Part shown: piece after piece, positions 27,678 to 36,884 of the stretch
Position numbering within the stretch: position 1 is the stretch's first letter
Layout: each line of letters opens with the position of its first letter
Assembly: GCF_003337275.1 (NCBI RefSeq)
Contig: NZ_QPJQ01000003.1
Span: 62,001-126,000 of the forward strand
Reading direction: 5' to 3'
Source: Marinomonas foliarum
GTDB lineage: Bacteria > Pseudomonadota > Gammaproteobacteria > Pseudomonadales > Marinomonadaceae
Length of the DNA stretch: 64,000 bases
The notes under the pieces: generated by a model
Seen by the model: the letters and a program-made list of their open reading frames with translations, nothing else
What the model was told of the DNA's origin: nothing
The model's database searches: none
Translations under genes and position numbers: made by a program

Positions 27678-29090
27678 TTATCTGCTTTTTAGCGCGTCAA
27701 ATGCTTCAATGGCATGCAACCTAGCTGGCTTATAATCGATAATGGGATCTGGATAATTACACTGCTTTCTTTGGTCAGGTTTTGGATCATGGATAGACTT
27801 AGCATCCAAGCTTGCAAGTTCTGGAACAAAGCGACGGATAAAGTCACCGTTTTTGTCATAAGTTTGAGATTGTCTGGTGGGATTGAAAACTCGAAAATAG
27901 GGCGCGGCATCACAGCCTGTCGATGCACTCCATTGCCATCCACCATTGTTTGCTGCGAACTCACCATCAATTAGTTTACTCATAAAATATGCTTCGCCTT
28001 TACGCCAGTCAGCAAACATAAGTTTGGTGAAGAAGCTAGCTGTCACCATTCTTAGTCGATTGTGCATCCAGCCAGTCTGGTTCAGTTGCCGCATGGCCGC
28101 ATCCACAATGGGAAAACCTGTCTTACCTTCACACCATGCTTGGAATTCTTCTTTATTACTTCGCCAAATTAAGGCGTTTGTTTCCATTTTGAACGGTTGG
28201 TGTTTAGACAGAAAAGGAAAGTGCATCATTAATTGACGATAAAAGTCTCGCCATGCGAGCTCTTTTAACCAAATGCTGTCCTGCCAGCGTTTTTCTTCTT
28301 GGTTACAGGTATAAAAGATGGCTTCCAAGCATTGTCTTGGCCCCAAAGCGCCTAGTGCTAGATAAGGTGATAAAGTGCTGGTGGCGGGCTCAATTGGATA
28401 ATCTCTTCCTGCTTGGTAGTGGCGCTCTTTATGGTGACAAAATTGCCAAAGCTTTTGTTTGGCAGTGTCTTGATCGGCAGGCCATAAATCGTTTCTAAAA
28501 GGCTTCTCCCATGTGAACTCTATATCGGGTTCTGGTAATGGGGCCGCCTGAGGTTCGGGAGACTCAAGAGGGGTTATATCTTGTAGACCTAACATTGCCA
28601 CCCATCGGTTAAAAAAGGGTGTGAACACCTTGAATGGCGTTCCTTGTTGGCTCAGTACATCCTGCGGAACAATAATGTCAGCGGCCTGAATATGAGAGTC
28701 AATCTGGTGTTGAGCCAGTTGTTCACATACAGCTTTATCACGTTGTTGCTCGTGAATTGGCATATCACGATTAAACCAAAGATGTTTTATGTGATGCCTG
28801 AGGCAAAATTGGGTAATAGCATCAGGCAGTTGATTGAAGTTATTTACCTCAAGAAAATGTACGGGAATACCAAGAGGTGCCAGTGCTTTTGCTAGGCTTT
28901 TGATTAACCCAGCGCGTAATCCCGTCTTTGCATTCGACTCATGATGTTCTGCCCACTGTGCTGGTGTCGGCGTAATAAGTACGGCAAGCTTTGTATTTTG
29001 TGAGCGAGCTTCCATGGCGGCAAAGTGAAGTGCTGGATTATCCAAGTGACGTAAATCATTGCGCAACCACACTAGATGTTCAACTTTCAT
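27678..29090 (-). CDS. phr: Deoxyribodipyrimidine photolyase (class I CPD)
   Basis: Light-driven repair of cyclobutane pyrimidine dimers. The 470-aa protein has an N-terminal antenna-binding Rossmann domain (LVWLRNDLRHLDNPALHFA) and a helical FAD domain from ~210 with WLKELAWRDFYRQL, TGFPIVDAAMRQLNQTGWMHNRLRM and WSASTGCDAAPYFRVFNP. The asparagine of GEFAANNGGWQW, which contacts FAD N5, is present. Third gene of an operon with a DUF523/DUF1722 protein (14-base gap) and an FAD oxidoreductase. The E. coli ybgA-phr pair is the same association. Confidence 0.95.
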   Translation of the reverse strand: MKVEHLVWLRNDLRHLDNPALHFAAMEARSQNTKLAVLITPTPAQWAEHHESNAKTGLRAGLIKSLAKALAPLGIPVHFLEVNNFNQLPDAITQFCLRHHIKHLWFNRDMPIHEQQRDKAVCEQLAQHQIDSHIQAADIIVPQDVLSQQGTPFKVFTPFFNRWVAMLGLQDITPLESPEPQAAPLPEPDIEFTWEKPFRNDLWPADQDTAKQKLWQFCHHKERHYQAGRDYPIEPATSTLSPYLALGALGPRQCLEAIFYTCNQEEKRWQDSIWLKELAWRDFYRQLMMHFPFLSKHQPFKMETNALIWRSNKEEFQAWCEGKTGFPIVDAAMRQLNQTGWMHNRLRMVTASFFTKLMFADWRKGEAYFMSKLIDGEFAANNGGWQWSASTGCDAAPYFRVFNPTRQSQTYDKNGDFIRRFVPELASLDAKSIHDPKPDQRKQCNYPDPIIDYKPARLHAIEAFDALKSR

Positions 29091-29104
29091 ACTATTGAAT
29101 TACC

Positions 29105-30085
29105 TTAAACCGTATTACGGATGCCGAGTGGTGAAGGGTAGGGAATGAAGTAACTTTGTTGATTTATATAGTCACTTCCGTAATGTTTTAGGTAGTGATG
29201 GAGCAAGGTAACGGGCGTGGCAAGGTTTACTTCGCCTCGACGGTATTGTTCAACCACATCCAAAATATCTTTTCGAACGGACACATCCACAGCGTGTTTT
29301 AGATAGCCAACTAAGTGCATCAACACGTTGCAATGATTTTTGCGTGCTGCGGGCTTTGATAGGGTCGTCATTAGTATTTCAAAGTAAGCCGTTTTTAGTT
29401 GTTCTATGGGTCTTGGGTCATTACCAGAAAGCATGCGTCCAAGCTTGCGATAAATAGGCTGGGAATGTGCCATCACCATATATTTATAACGGCTGTGAAA
29501 AGCGATAAGGTCTTTCATCTTTGCTTGTTCGCCCATGCTGTGGCGGAAGTCGTGATGGGTGAAAACACGTAATAAAAAGTTCTCCCGTAAGGCTGGGTCA
29601 TTCAAACGACCGTCTTCTTCGACTGGTAATAATGGATAGCGCTGCTGGAGGGCTTTGGTAAACAGCCCTGCACTTCGTTGCATATGAGGATGACCATTTT
29701 CTTGATATACCTTGATGCGCTCCATGCCGCAGCTGGGGGACTTTTTCATCAAAATGTAGCCATCAAGATGTGATAGGTTTTCTAGATACTTATTCGACGC
29801 GGCCATAAACTCATTAGAAACATCCTCTTCTGAGTTTTTACTAAAGACCATTCTTGGTGAATCTGGATCACCTTCTAAGCGAAGCGTTGGGCGCGGTGTA
29901 CCAAAACCTGCCGCGACTTCAGGGCAAAACTTTTGATAATCAAAATAATGACTCAGCACTTTGTCACAATAATCAGAATGGCTATGACCACCGTTGTAGC
30001 GAACATTTTCACCTAATAAGCAGGCGCTAATACCCACGGGAATCTTATGTGTTAACTGATCTGGTGATGGTTGAGAATGTGGCAT
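29105..30085 (-). CDS. DUF523-DUF1722 protein (YbgA-like)
   Basis: 326 aa from the ATG at 30085, which has GGAGG 9 bases upstream; the ATG at 30100 overlaps that ribosome site. Residues ~15-165 are DUF523 with ISACLLGENVRYNGG, KFCPEVAAGFGTPRP and KSPSCGMERIKVY, the cysteines expected to hold an iron-sulfur cluster as in thiouracil desulfurase TudS. Residues ~190-310 are DUF1722 (LIAFHSRYKYMVMAHSQPIYRKLGRM), the domain of E. coli YbgA. It sits immediately before phr. A role in photodamage or thiopyrimidine handling is inference. Confidence 0.85.
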   Translation of the reverse strand: MPHSQPSPDQLTHKIPVGISACLLGENVRYNGGHSHSDYCDKVLSHYFDYQKFCPEVAAGFGTPRPTLRLEGDPDSPRMVFSKNSEEDVSNEFMAASNKYLENLSHLDGYILMKKSPSCGMERIKVYQENGHPHMQRSAGLFTKALQQRYPLLPVEEDGRLNDPALRENFLLRVFTHHDFRHSMGEQAKMKDLIAFHSRYKYMVMAHSQPIYRKLGRMLSGNDPRPIEQLKTAYFEILMTTLSKPAARKNHCNVLMHLVGYLKHAVDVSVRKDILDVVEQYRRGEVNLATPVTLLHHYLKHYGSDYINQQSYFIPYPSPLGIRNTV

Positions 30086-30117
30086 AGATGAGTCCTCCAT
30101 TAGACAACGTCATTGTT

Positions 30118-31131
30118 CTATTTTGAATCTTTTATATGATTAACTAGTGATAGGGCGCTGAGTAAGGCGCCTTCAGCGTCGCCCTGACATAACCAGTCAC
30201 TAGCTAGACCAACATTATGTTCAGGAGACCAAGCGAAGCATTTATTCCCCATACTTTCCGAAAAGCGGCTAAGGAACCAGCGGTGTGGCTCTCCGTGCTT
30301 TAATACTCTGTGTTCCGTTATTTCTGCAAAGGCTTGAAGTAACGTTTGAGTGACCCATTCTTTATCGGAATCAAGGTGCTGCTTTGTCCAGTTAGTATCC
30401 GTTTGTATAACCCACCGGTCTACTTTTTCACTATTTCGCATGGGCTTATAGTTGTCTTTTATCATGCGTTTAATTAAAGAGTTTTTAGGTTCAATTAGAG
30501 CATTTAGATCGCATGGCTCTGTTTCTAACCACATGGCCCACTGAGATTGGTAAGAAGCGCTCGCTTGATTTGCTCTCAGTAACAGTACGGCTAGTTTTTC
30601 GTGGGTAGCCAATATTGATGCCGTTTGAGGGGCTGGTGCAGCGATGATGACTTTTTTAGCCATGACAACGGGTTGATATTTATCGTTTCTTAATAGCCAA
30701 CTTGTCTTTGTATCGCCTTTTTGTGTCACTTGATCAAGGTGGTGAATGCGAGTGCCTGTTATAAATTGAGCTGGTTGAATCCAGTGTCTAGTTATAGCGC
30801 TCATTTTAGGAGTACCGACAAAGGCTTGTACGTTACCTTTATTTAGCTGTTTCCATGGCGCTGCTACTTGCTCGTTGGTTAGTTGCTGCAAGAGAGTAAT
30901 CACGTCTGGGTGCTGCGCTAAGATAAAGGGAGTGCCTAGGTCGCAGCTAGCATTATCTTCCAGTCTTTTGCTACTGGCACGCCCCCCACTGCCACGGCTT
31001 TTGTCTATGATGCAAACACTATTGCCTGATTGGGCTAACAAATGCGCACACAGGCTGCCAGCTAAGCCAGCGCCAATGATGGCGATGTCGAAGGCTGGTG
31101 TTGGTATTTGGTTGGTGGTTAATGTGCTCAT
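30118..31131 (-). CDS. FAD-dependent amine-oxidase-like oxidoreductase
   Basis: 337 aa from the ATG at 31131 (GGAA upstream). The N-terminal FAD dinucleotide fold IAIIGAGLAGSLCAHLLAQSG is followed by the DKSRGSGGRASSKR stretch typical of renalase-like/NAD(P)-binding flavoproteins. The C-terminus has LASDWLCQGDAEGALLSAL, the second FAD contact. No signal peptide or membrane helix. It heads the FAD oxidoreductase - DUF523/DUF1722 - phr operon and is divergent from the MerR gene. The substrate is unknown. Confidence 0.85.
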   Translation of the reverse strand: MSTLTTNQIPTPAFDIAIIGAGLAGSLCAHLLAQSGNSVCIIDKSRGSGGRASSKRLEDNASCDLGTPFILAQHPDVITLLQQLTNEQVAAPWKQLNKGNVQAFVGTPKMSAITRHWIQPAQFITGTRIHHLDQVTQKGDTKTSWLLRNDKYQPVVMAKKVIIAAPAPQTASILATHEKLAVLLLRANQASASYQSQWAMWLETEPCDLNALIEPKNSLIKRMIKDNYKPMRNSEKVDRWVIQTDTNWTKQHLDSDKEWVTQTLLQAFAEITEHRVLKHGEPHRWFLSRFSESMGNKCFAWSPEHNVGLASDWLCQGDAEGALLSALSLVNHIKDSK

Positions 31132-31160
31132 ATTGTTTTTCCAGTTAGTGCATTGCTTTC

Positions 31161-31223
31161 TTATACAATATAGAATCTTGTACAATAAAAGCAATTAAAT
31201 TGTACAAAAAAATATTTGTATAG
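31161..31223. promoter_or_regulatory. Array of TTGTACAA-like operator boxes
   Basis: Four related 8-base boxes lie in the divergent promoter region: TTATACAA (31161-31168), TTGTACAA (31178-31185), TTGTACAA (31200-31207) and TTGTATAG (31216-31223). The two central ones are perfect palindromes. The boxes are probable binding sites of the neighbouring MerR/LitR-type regulator; this is inferred from position and repetition. Confidence 0.65.
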
Positions 31224-31300
31224 TTTTTAAAGACTATATTAAGTTTAGGTCACAATGGGTAAATCACCTTATGTGAATGATGATTTATTGGGATAAGAGT

Positions 31301-32251
31301 ATGAGTCAGTCAAAACAAAACTTGGGAATGGAAAGTCTTAAAACACCTGAACCTTTAGATGACATTGTGCCTTTAGCTAGCGAGGCGTTTTTTCCTATTC
31401 GTGAACTATCATTAAAAACAGGTGTTAATTCTGTCACGTTGCGAGCGTGGGAGCGTCGTTACGGTTTACTAAAACCAAAGCGAACCAACAAGGGGCATCG
31501 ATTGTATGACCAAGGTGACGTTCAACGTGTCGAAGGGATTTTGCGTTGGATTCAGCAGGGGGTTGCTGTAAGTAAAGTGCGAGCTTTAATAGATCAAGGA
31601 GTAATGTTTGATGCGGTTGCTCCATCAAACGAATGGCTGGAGTGGCAAGCGGCTCTTGTGAAGGCGGCAGACGCTTTTCAAGGTGAAAAAATTGAGCAAA
31701 TGTATCAGCAAATATTTTCTCAATACCCCGCCGATATTGCTGTGCGAGATTGGTTGCTGCCTAGCTTTGAGCAGTTGGGAAAAGGGGCTGCCTTAGCGTT
31801 TTGTGAATCGATTGTAATGTCATGTTTAATAGCTCGCGTAAGTAGCTTTAAAGTGCAGAAAAAGAGCGCACACAATGTGTTGATTACGGGGTTGTCATCT
31901 CAGCGCAGCTTGTGGTGTTACATGGCTGCAGCCATGTTATTAGATAAAGGGTTGTCATGTTGCGTGGTGCCAAATGTTCTGCAAAGTAATGACTGGCTTA
32001 GTTTAGTAGAGGGTGTTCAGGCTCAGTCGGTATTGGCTTTTTGTGAAAGTGATTTGAATAACAAAGCGGCAGATTTGGTGTGCCAGATGAAGCAATGGCA
32101 GCGTCCAGTTGCTGTTATAGGGGCGAGTTTTTGGATAGCGGTTAATGAGAGTAATCTAATTGAATCGCAGGAAGTGAGGATCTATTCAGAGGCTTTTGAT
32201 GGAGTGAATGACTTCATAGCACGAGTAACCTTCACAGCTAACAATGACTAA
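31301..32251 (+). CDS. MerR-family regulator, LitR/CarH type, degenerate B12 domain
   Basis: 316 aa from the ATG at 31301. The winged-helix MerR domain spans ~30-105 (FPIRELSLKTGVNSVTLRAWERRYGLLKPKR, then GHRLYDQGDVQRV). A helical segment (~110-185) and a Rossmann-like region (~190-310) resemble the adenosylcobalamin module of light regulators CarH/LitR. The cobalt-ligating histidine motif expected near residue 200 appears as SSQRSLW, so B12 is probably not bound. Divergent from the photolyase operon with repeated palindromes between. It probably represses the operon and itself. Family call good; light dependence is inference. Confidence 0.83.
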   Translation: MSQSKQNLGMESLKTPEPLDDIVPLASEAFFPIRELSLKTGVNSVTLRAWERRYGLLKPKRTNKGHRLYDQGDVQRVEGILRWIQQGVAVSKVRALIDQGVMFDAVAPSNEWLEWQAALVKAADAFQGEKIEQMYQQIFSQYPADIAVRDWLLPSFEQLGKGAALAFCESIVMSCLIARVSSFKVQKKSAHNVLITGLSSQRSLWCYMAAAMLLDKGLSCCVVPNVLQSNDWLSLVEGVQAQSVLAFCESDLNNKAADLVCQMKQWQRPVAVIGASFWIAVNESNLIESQEVRIYSEAFDGVNDFIARVTFTANND

Positions 32252-32345
32252 ATGTTAAAAACTATTAGATGGATATCTATAATATATTTTCATAATGAGT
32301 CTGGCTTCACTACTCTTCTTATTATCGAAAAAAAGGAGATTCATC

Positions 32346-32585
32346 ATGGCTAAAACAATGACTTTTGCAGTAATGCATTTTTCTATCGCGTTCTCTGTTG
32401 CTTACCTTATTACTGGGAGTTTATTAGTGGGTGGTTTGGTGGCTATTGTAGAGCCCGCTATTAATACCGTTGCATTCTATTTTCATGAGCTCGTTTGGAA
32501 TAAAGTCCAACAAGCGGACATTACTGCTGAATTAAGTCAGACAATTCAGTCTGCGGGAGAAAATTATGCGCTACGATCGATGTGA
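32346..32585 (+). CDS. DUF2061 small membrane protein
   Basis: 79 aa from the ATG at 32346, which has a strong AAAGGAG. MAKTMTFAVMHFSIAFSVAYLITGSLLVGG plus the AIVEPAINTVAFYFHELVWNKV segment matches DUF2061: two membrane helices with a conserved HE. It follows the MerR gene by 94 bases and may be in the same light-linked group. Function unknown. Confidence 0.85.
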   Translation: MAKTMTFAVMHFSIAFSVAYLITGSLLVGGLVAIVEPAINTVAFYFHELVWNKVQQADITAELSQTIQSAGENYALRSM

Positions 32586-32601
32586 TATTTGGCGTGTGTA
32601 G

Positions 32602-32640
32602 AAAAAGTAAGCCCCATTGGCAAAGAGTACCAATGGGGCT
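32602..32640 (-). terminator. Terminator of the symporter gene
   Basis: Perfect 11-bp stem AGCCCCATTGG / CCAATGGGGCT with a 9-base loop. On the minus strand the stem runs into TTACTTTTTC, so it serves the minus-strand transporter; it may also stop the plus-strand DUF2061 transcript. Confidence 0.8.
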
Positions 32641-32662
32641 ATGGAAGCAACCTTAATTACGC

Positions 32663-34021
32663 TTATTGCATTGGGTTGATCAAGAAATACAACACAATGG
32701 CAACAGCGATTGGCGCTGTATATTTCATTGATATATTCCACAATTTAAAAACAGCACTTGGAAGTTGCAGTTCATCTTGTGCAAATTTGTCTTTTACGAC
32801 CCAACCAGCAAACAAAGCAATGAAGATACCGCCTAATGGAAGCATAATGTTTGCAGTGATGTAGTCAAAGAAGTCAAAAGTGTTCTTGCCGAAGAAAGTC
32901 ACATCAGACATAAAGCTAAATGAGCCTAAGCATGCAATTCCTAATCCCCAAACAATAATACCTAAGCCAACTGCTGCCGTAATACGTTTTACCTTGAGGC
33001 GCTCGACCAAGAATGCGACGGTTGGCTCTAGCAACGAAATAGCAGACGTCCATGCCGCTACGCCTACTAAGACGAAGAACAACACACCAAATAATTGGCC
33101 AAAAGCCATTTGACCAAAAGCAACAGGTAAAGAGATAAACATCAAACCTGGGCCAGCGGCAGGATCCATTCCGTTTGAGAAAATAATCGGGAAGATGGCT
33201 AAGCCTGCAACCAAAGCTACTAATGTATCCAAGCCGCCGATTGCTAATACCGTTTTACCGATGGACGCATCTTTAGTCATATAAGAGCCATACGCCATGA
33301 TGGTTCCCATACCCAAAGATAGGGTAAAGAATGAATGACCTAATGCAACTAAAGCAGCATTCCAAGTTAGTTTGCTGAAATCAAACTCGAACATGAAGTT
33401 CCAGCCTTGAGCAAAACCACCAGTTGTCATAGCGTAGCCAAGTAAAATGATTAATAGCACGAACAAAGCTGGCATCATGATACGAGTTGCTGTCTCTATG
33501 CCTTTGTTGATACCTGCAGCAACGACTGCAATAGACATAATGCTGAATAGAGTGTGCCAGCCAAGTAGTGTCGCAGGATCAGCAAGTAGCGCACCAAATG
33601 CAGAACCAGCGGCATCAGATGTAACACCTATCATTTCACCTGTAAGCATTACTTTAATGTAATGAAGGACCCAACCACCTACAACAGAGTAAAAGGAGAA
33701 AATCAGAACGCCAGAAAGCATACCCATGAGACCAATAACGCCCCACTTCTTTGTGCTTTCAGACTCTTCAGCGACATCTGCTAATGCATTGATAGGGTTT
33801 TTACGAGCGCGACGGCCAATAAATACCTCGGCCATCATAATTGGAATACCAACCATCAGTATGCAAGCTAAATAAACAAGAACAAATGCCCCACCACCGT
33901 TTTCACCTGTGATGTAAGGGAATTTCCAGATATTACCTAAACCAACGGCAGAGCCTGTCGCCGCTAAAATGAAAATCCATCGACTCGCCCACGAGCCTTG
34001 GATCGATGTTTTATTCTTCAT
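32663..34021 (-). CDS. Sodium-dependent symporter (SNF/NSS family)
   Basis: 452 aa from the ATG at 34021; the frame is open to 34183, but the upstream part is non-homologous. About 11-12 membrane helices. Helix 1 carries the Na/substrate motif GSAVGLGNIWKFPYITGENGGGAF. Helix 6/8 regions have LGHSFFTLSLGMGTIMAYGSYM. This is the bacterial NSS class (LeuT/MhsT/TnaT-like), which imports amino acids with Na+. The substrate is not readable. It lies divergent from ectA; an osmolyte or precursor amino acid would fit but is inference. Confidence 0.92.
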   Translation of the reverse strand: MKNKTSIQGSWASRWIFILAATGSAVGLGNIWKFPYITGENGGGAFVLVYLACILMVGIPIMMAEVFIGRRARKNPINALADVAEESESTKKWGVIGLMGMLSGVLIFSFYSVVGGWVLHYIKVMLTGEMIGVTSDAAGSAFGALLADPATLLGWHTLFSIMSIAVVAAGINKGIETATRIMMPALFVLLIILLGYAMTTGGFAQGWNFMFEFDFSKLTWNAALVALGHSFFTLSLGMGTIMAYGSYMTKDASIGKTVLAIGGLDTLVALVAGLAIFPIIFSNGMDPAAGPGLMFISLPVAFGQMAFGQLFGVLFFVLVGVAAWTSAISLLEPTVAFLVERLKVKRITAAVGLGIIVWGLGIACLGSFSFMSDVTFFGKNTFDFFDYITANIMLPLGGIFIALFAGWVVKDKFAQDELQLPSAVFKLWNISMKYTAPIAVAIVLYFLINPMQ

Positions 34022-34444
34022 AGTTATCTCTAAGTTATTGATATAAATATATAAACAGCGTTCGAAGTCGGTTTCATAGCCAAACCTGTGCTTCCCACTT
34101 TTGCTAGTCAATAGAAAGAGACTAGTCAGCAAAACTCCGAATAGGGGCAGGATTTTCCGAATTTCAGTGCATATATGCAACAAAAAAGATGTTTTTATTC
34201 TATTTGCTTCTATGAAAGGTGCTTTTTGGTCTTCTCGGGGGCTGTGGTTAGTACTGTAAATGTAATAAATATTAGTTATGTAATGATTAGTTCTCTAAAT
34301 AAAATGTAGCCAAGCATTTCATTTTAGGTATAATGATTAGACATCAAACTATTTTGCAGTCTGAAATGCTCAACTAAACCTGCAAATCTTCTATATATCG
34401 ATTGTGTTTGATACTTAATACTTTGATTTCTAATGGATGTAGTT
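34022..34444. promoter_or_regulatory. Divergent region symporter / ectA
   Basis: About 420 bases, AT-rich, holding promoters for both genes. A perfect TATAAT (34329-34334) on the plus strand lies about 110 bases before ectA with a poor -35. No clear operator palindrome was seen. A short plus-strand frame at 33447-33662 is a shadow of the symporter. Confidence 0.4.
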
Positions 34445-34942
34445 ATGGATTCAAAAAAAATAGTGTTATCAAAACCAACAGCAAAAGATGGAATGGCTGT
34501 GAATCAGCTGGTGGCATCTTGCCCTCCATTGGATACTAATTCCGCCTATTGCAATTTATTGCAAGCCAGTCACTTCAGTGAAACATCGGTTGCAGCAAGC
34601 TTGGAAAGTGGAGAATTAGTCGGTTTTGTCTCTGGTTATGTTATTCCTAACCAGTTGGATACTTTGTTTGTTTGGCAAGTTGCGGTAAGTGAGAAAGCTC
34701 GCGGCCAAGGACTTGCTAAAAAAATGGTTTCATCACTACTTGAACGCTCCAATTGTTCGGGTGTGCGTTACATCGAAACCAGTATTACAGCAGCAAATAA
34801 CGGATCTTGGGCTTTGTTTCGTCGTCTTGCTGATCAGCTTAAAGCGCCTTTGGAAGAGTCTGTGATGTTCGATAAACAGGCTCACTTTAACGGCTTGCAT
34901 GATACCGAACACCTCGTTCGGATTGGTCCAATAGTCTTGTGA
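34445..34942 (+). CDS. ectA: Diaminobutyrate acetyltransferase EctA
   Basis: Acetylates L-2,4-diaminobutyrate to N-gamma-acetyl-diaminobutyrate. It is a GNAT-fold protein of 165 aa from the ATG at 34445; an ATG at 34433 adds 4 residues. Typical EctA features are SCPPLDTNSAYCNLLQASHF, the acetyl-CoA loop ARGQGLAKKMVSSLL, and the C-terminal HDTEHLVRI. First gene of ectABC-ask, which builds ectoine for osmoprotection from aspartate semialdehyde. Confidence 0.97.
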   Translation: MDSKKIVLSKPTAKDGMAVNQLVASCPPLDTNSAYCNLLQASHFSETSVAASLESGELVGFVSGYVIPNQLDTLFVWQVAVSEKARGQGLAKKMVSSLLERSNCSGVRYIETSITAANNGSWALFRRLADQLKAPLEESVMFDKQAHFNGLHDTEHLVRIGPIVL

Positions 34943-34953
34943 TCTAAGAAGAC

Positions 34954-34983
34954 GAGACGCTTGAAAGCCAAGCTTTCGCTCTC
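34954..34983 (+). other. Hairpin between ectA and ectB
   Basis: GAGA-C-GC-TT-GAAAGC pairs with GCTTTC-GC-TCTC across loop CAA, with small bulges, and AGCTTTTTG follows. It resembles a weak terminator or processing stem inside the operon and could tune the ectA:ectB ratio. Confidence 0.4.
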
Positions 34984-35030
34984 AGCTTTTTGATCTAAAA
35001 CAGTAATGAACTTAAAAGGATAATAGAAAT

Positions 35031-36344
35031 ATGAAAATTTTTGACGAAATCGAATCAGAAGTACAATCTTATGCACGCTCTTTTCCTCGAATTTTTAATC
35101 GTGCACTCGGTGCTCATTTGTTTGATGAGGAAGGCAATAAATACCTAGATTTCTTGGCTGGTGCTGGAACATTGAATTATGGCCATAACAACCCTGTCTT
35201 TAAAGAAAAGCTAGTTGAATACATCATGGAAGACGGTATTACACATGGGCTTGATTTGCATACCAAAGCCAAAGGTGAGTTTTTAGAGTCTTTCAAGCAA
35301 TATATTTTAGAGCCTCGTGGCTTGGAATATATGATGCAGTTTACAGGACCGACAGGTACCAATGCAGTTGAAGCTGCGCTTAAGCTGGCTCGTAATGTTA
35401 CAGGCCGCGAAAATATTATTAGTTTCACTAACGGCTTCCACGGTTGTAGTTTGGGTGCTTTATCTGTTACTGGTAATTCTCATCACCGTGGTGCAGCAGG
35501 GACAACATTAGGTGCAGGTGTTTCTACAGTCCCATTTGATGGCTATTTAGGTGATGGTATTGAAACAACCGAATACCTAGACAAAGTATTGTCAGATTCT
35601 AGTAGTGGTGTAGATACGCCAGCGGCTGTTATCGTTGAAACTGTTCAAGGTGAGGGTGGCATTAATGTGGCGAGTTTTGAATGGTTACAAAACCTTGAAG
35701 CGGTTTGTAAGAAACACGGTGTTCTATTAATTGTCGATGATATTCAAGCTGGTTGTGGTCGTACAGGCACTTTCTTTAGCTTTGAAGATGCTGGAATTAA
35801 ACCTGACATTGTTACTATGTCGAAATCATTGAGCGGCTATGGTTTGCCATTTGCGGTTGTTCTTATGCGTCCTGAGCTTGATGAATGGAAGCCGGGTGAG
35901 CATAACGGCACTTTCCGTGGTAATAACTTGGCCTTTGTAACCGCCAAGGTAGCGATTGAGACTTATTGGAAAGACGATGCGTTTGAGAAAGAAATTAAAC
36001 GTAAAGGTGAATACATCCATCAGCGCACACAAGACATTATTAATGAGTTCGGTGAAGGTAACTTCATTGTTCAAGGTCGAGGTATGATGCGTGGTATCAA
36101 CTGTGTTAGCGGTGAATTAGCGAATAAAATCACTAAAAAATGCTTCCAGAATGGATTGATGATTGAGACTTCTGGTGCTGATGACCAAGTGGTGAAGTTC
36201 CTTTGTCCTCTTATTATTAGTGATAAAGATCTAAAAGAAGGTATTGATATCTTGGAACGTGCCATTCGTGATGTTTGCGCCAAGGAAGATGACATGCCGG
36301 AAGCAAAAAGCTACTTTGATGAGAACTATGACATTGCTGTTTAG
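35031..36344 (+). CDS. ectB: Diaminobutyrate-2-oxoglutarate aminotransferase EctB
   Basis: PLP-dependent class III aminotransferase that makes L-2,4-diaminobutyrate from aspartate semialdehyde, with glutamate as donor. 437 aa. The PLP-binding lysine is Lys265 in [24 protein letters not shown] is the preceding PLP-ring motif and [16 protein letters not shown] binds phosphate. The strong AAGGA lies 10 bases before the ATG. Second gene of the ectoine cluster; an 88-base gap with a hairpin separates it from ectA. Confidence 0.98.
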   Translation: MKIFDEIESEVQSYARSFPRIFNRALGAHLFDEEGNKYLDFLAGAGTLNYGHNNPVFKEKLVEYIMEDGITHGLDLHTKAKGEFLESFKQYILEPRGLEYMMQFTGPTGTNAVEAALKLARNVTGRENIISFTNGFHGCSLGALSVTGNSHHRGAAGTTLGAGVSTVPFDGYLGDGIETTEYLDKVLSDSSSGVDTPAAVIVETVQGEGGINVASFEWLQNLEAVCKKHGVLLIVDDIQAGCGRTGTFFSFEDAGIKPDIVTMSKSLSGYGLPFAVVLMRPELDEWKPGEHNGTFRGNNLAFVTAKVAIETYWKDDAFEKEIKRKGEYIHQRTQDIINEFGEGNFIVQGRGMMRGINCVSGELANKITKKCFQNGLMIETSGADDQVVKFLCPLIISDKDLKEGIDILERAIRDVCAKEDDMPEAKSYFDENYDIAV

Positions 36345-36494
36345 TTTTCATTCCCTGAGGACTGCAGCCTAACTTTTGCTGTGGTTCTTATTACATGCTT
36401 GAGTGATGTAAATCGTAAGCTCAAAACCTCAAGCGCGACTCGATATTTATTATCGATATGTTAATCGATCTAGCAAGATCATAAGGAGAAAAGA
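36345..36494 (+). other. ectB-ectC gap with a hairpin
   Basis: 150 bases, unusually long inside ectABC. A perfect stem TCGATA-TTTAT-TATCGA lies at 36440-36456, then the strong AAGGAG of ectC. A separate promoter or mRNA processing is possible; no convincing -35/-10 pair was found. Confidence 0.35.
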
Positions 36495-36884
36495 ATGTTT
36501 GCACGTGATTTAGCCGAATGCGAAAAAACCGAACGCCGAGTAGTGTCACCTGATGGAAACTGGGAAAGCACTCGTCTTTTATTAAAAGAAGACAATATGG
36601 GGTTCTCTTTTCACATTACGACTATTTATGAAGGCAAAGACTTTGATATGCATTATCAAAATCACCTCGAATCTGTGTACTGCATTTCTGGAGAGGGTGA
36701 AGTTGAAAGCCGTGAAACAGGTCAAAAACACCATATTAAGCCAGGTGTCGTTTATGTACTGGATAAGCACGACGCACATACTTTGCGCGCTTTCAAAGAG
36801 TTGAAACTGGCTTGTGTTTTTAACCCGCCAATTACGGGTAAAGAAGTGCACAACTCTGAAGGCGCTTACGAGCTGGTAGATTGA
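36495..36884 (+). CDS. ectC: Ectoine synthase EctC
   Basis: Cyclises N-gamma-acetyl-diaminobutyrate to ectoine. The 129-aa cupin has METAL-type cupin strands around [18 protein letters not shown] and the conserved [26 protein letters not shown] and [16 protein letters not shown] precedes the ATG. Third gene of the cluster. No ectD hydroxylase gene follows here, so 5-hydroxyectoine formation is not supported by this locus. Confidence 0.98.
   Translation: MFARDLAECEKTERRVVSPDGNWESTRLLLKEDNMGFSFHITTIYEGKDFDMHYQNHLESVYCISGEGEVESRETGQKHHIKPGVVYVLDKHDAHTLRAFKELKLACVFNPPITGKEVHNSEGAYELVD

Noticed and set aside
32589-32864. 91-codon plus-strand frame after the DUF2061 gene
   Set aside because: It runs through the terminator and antisense to the symporter 3' end and has no ribosome site or protein-like pattern.
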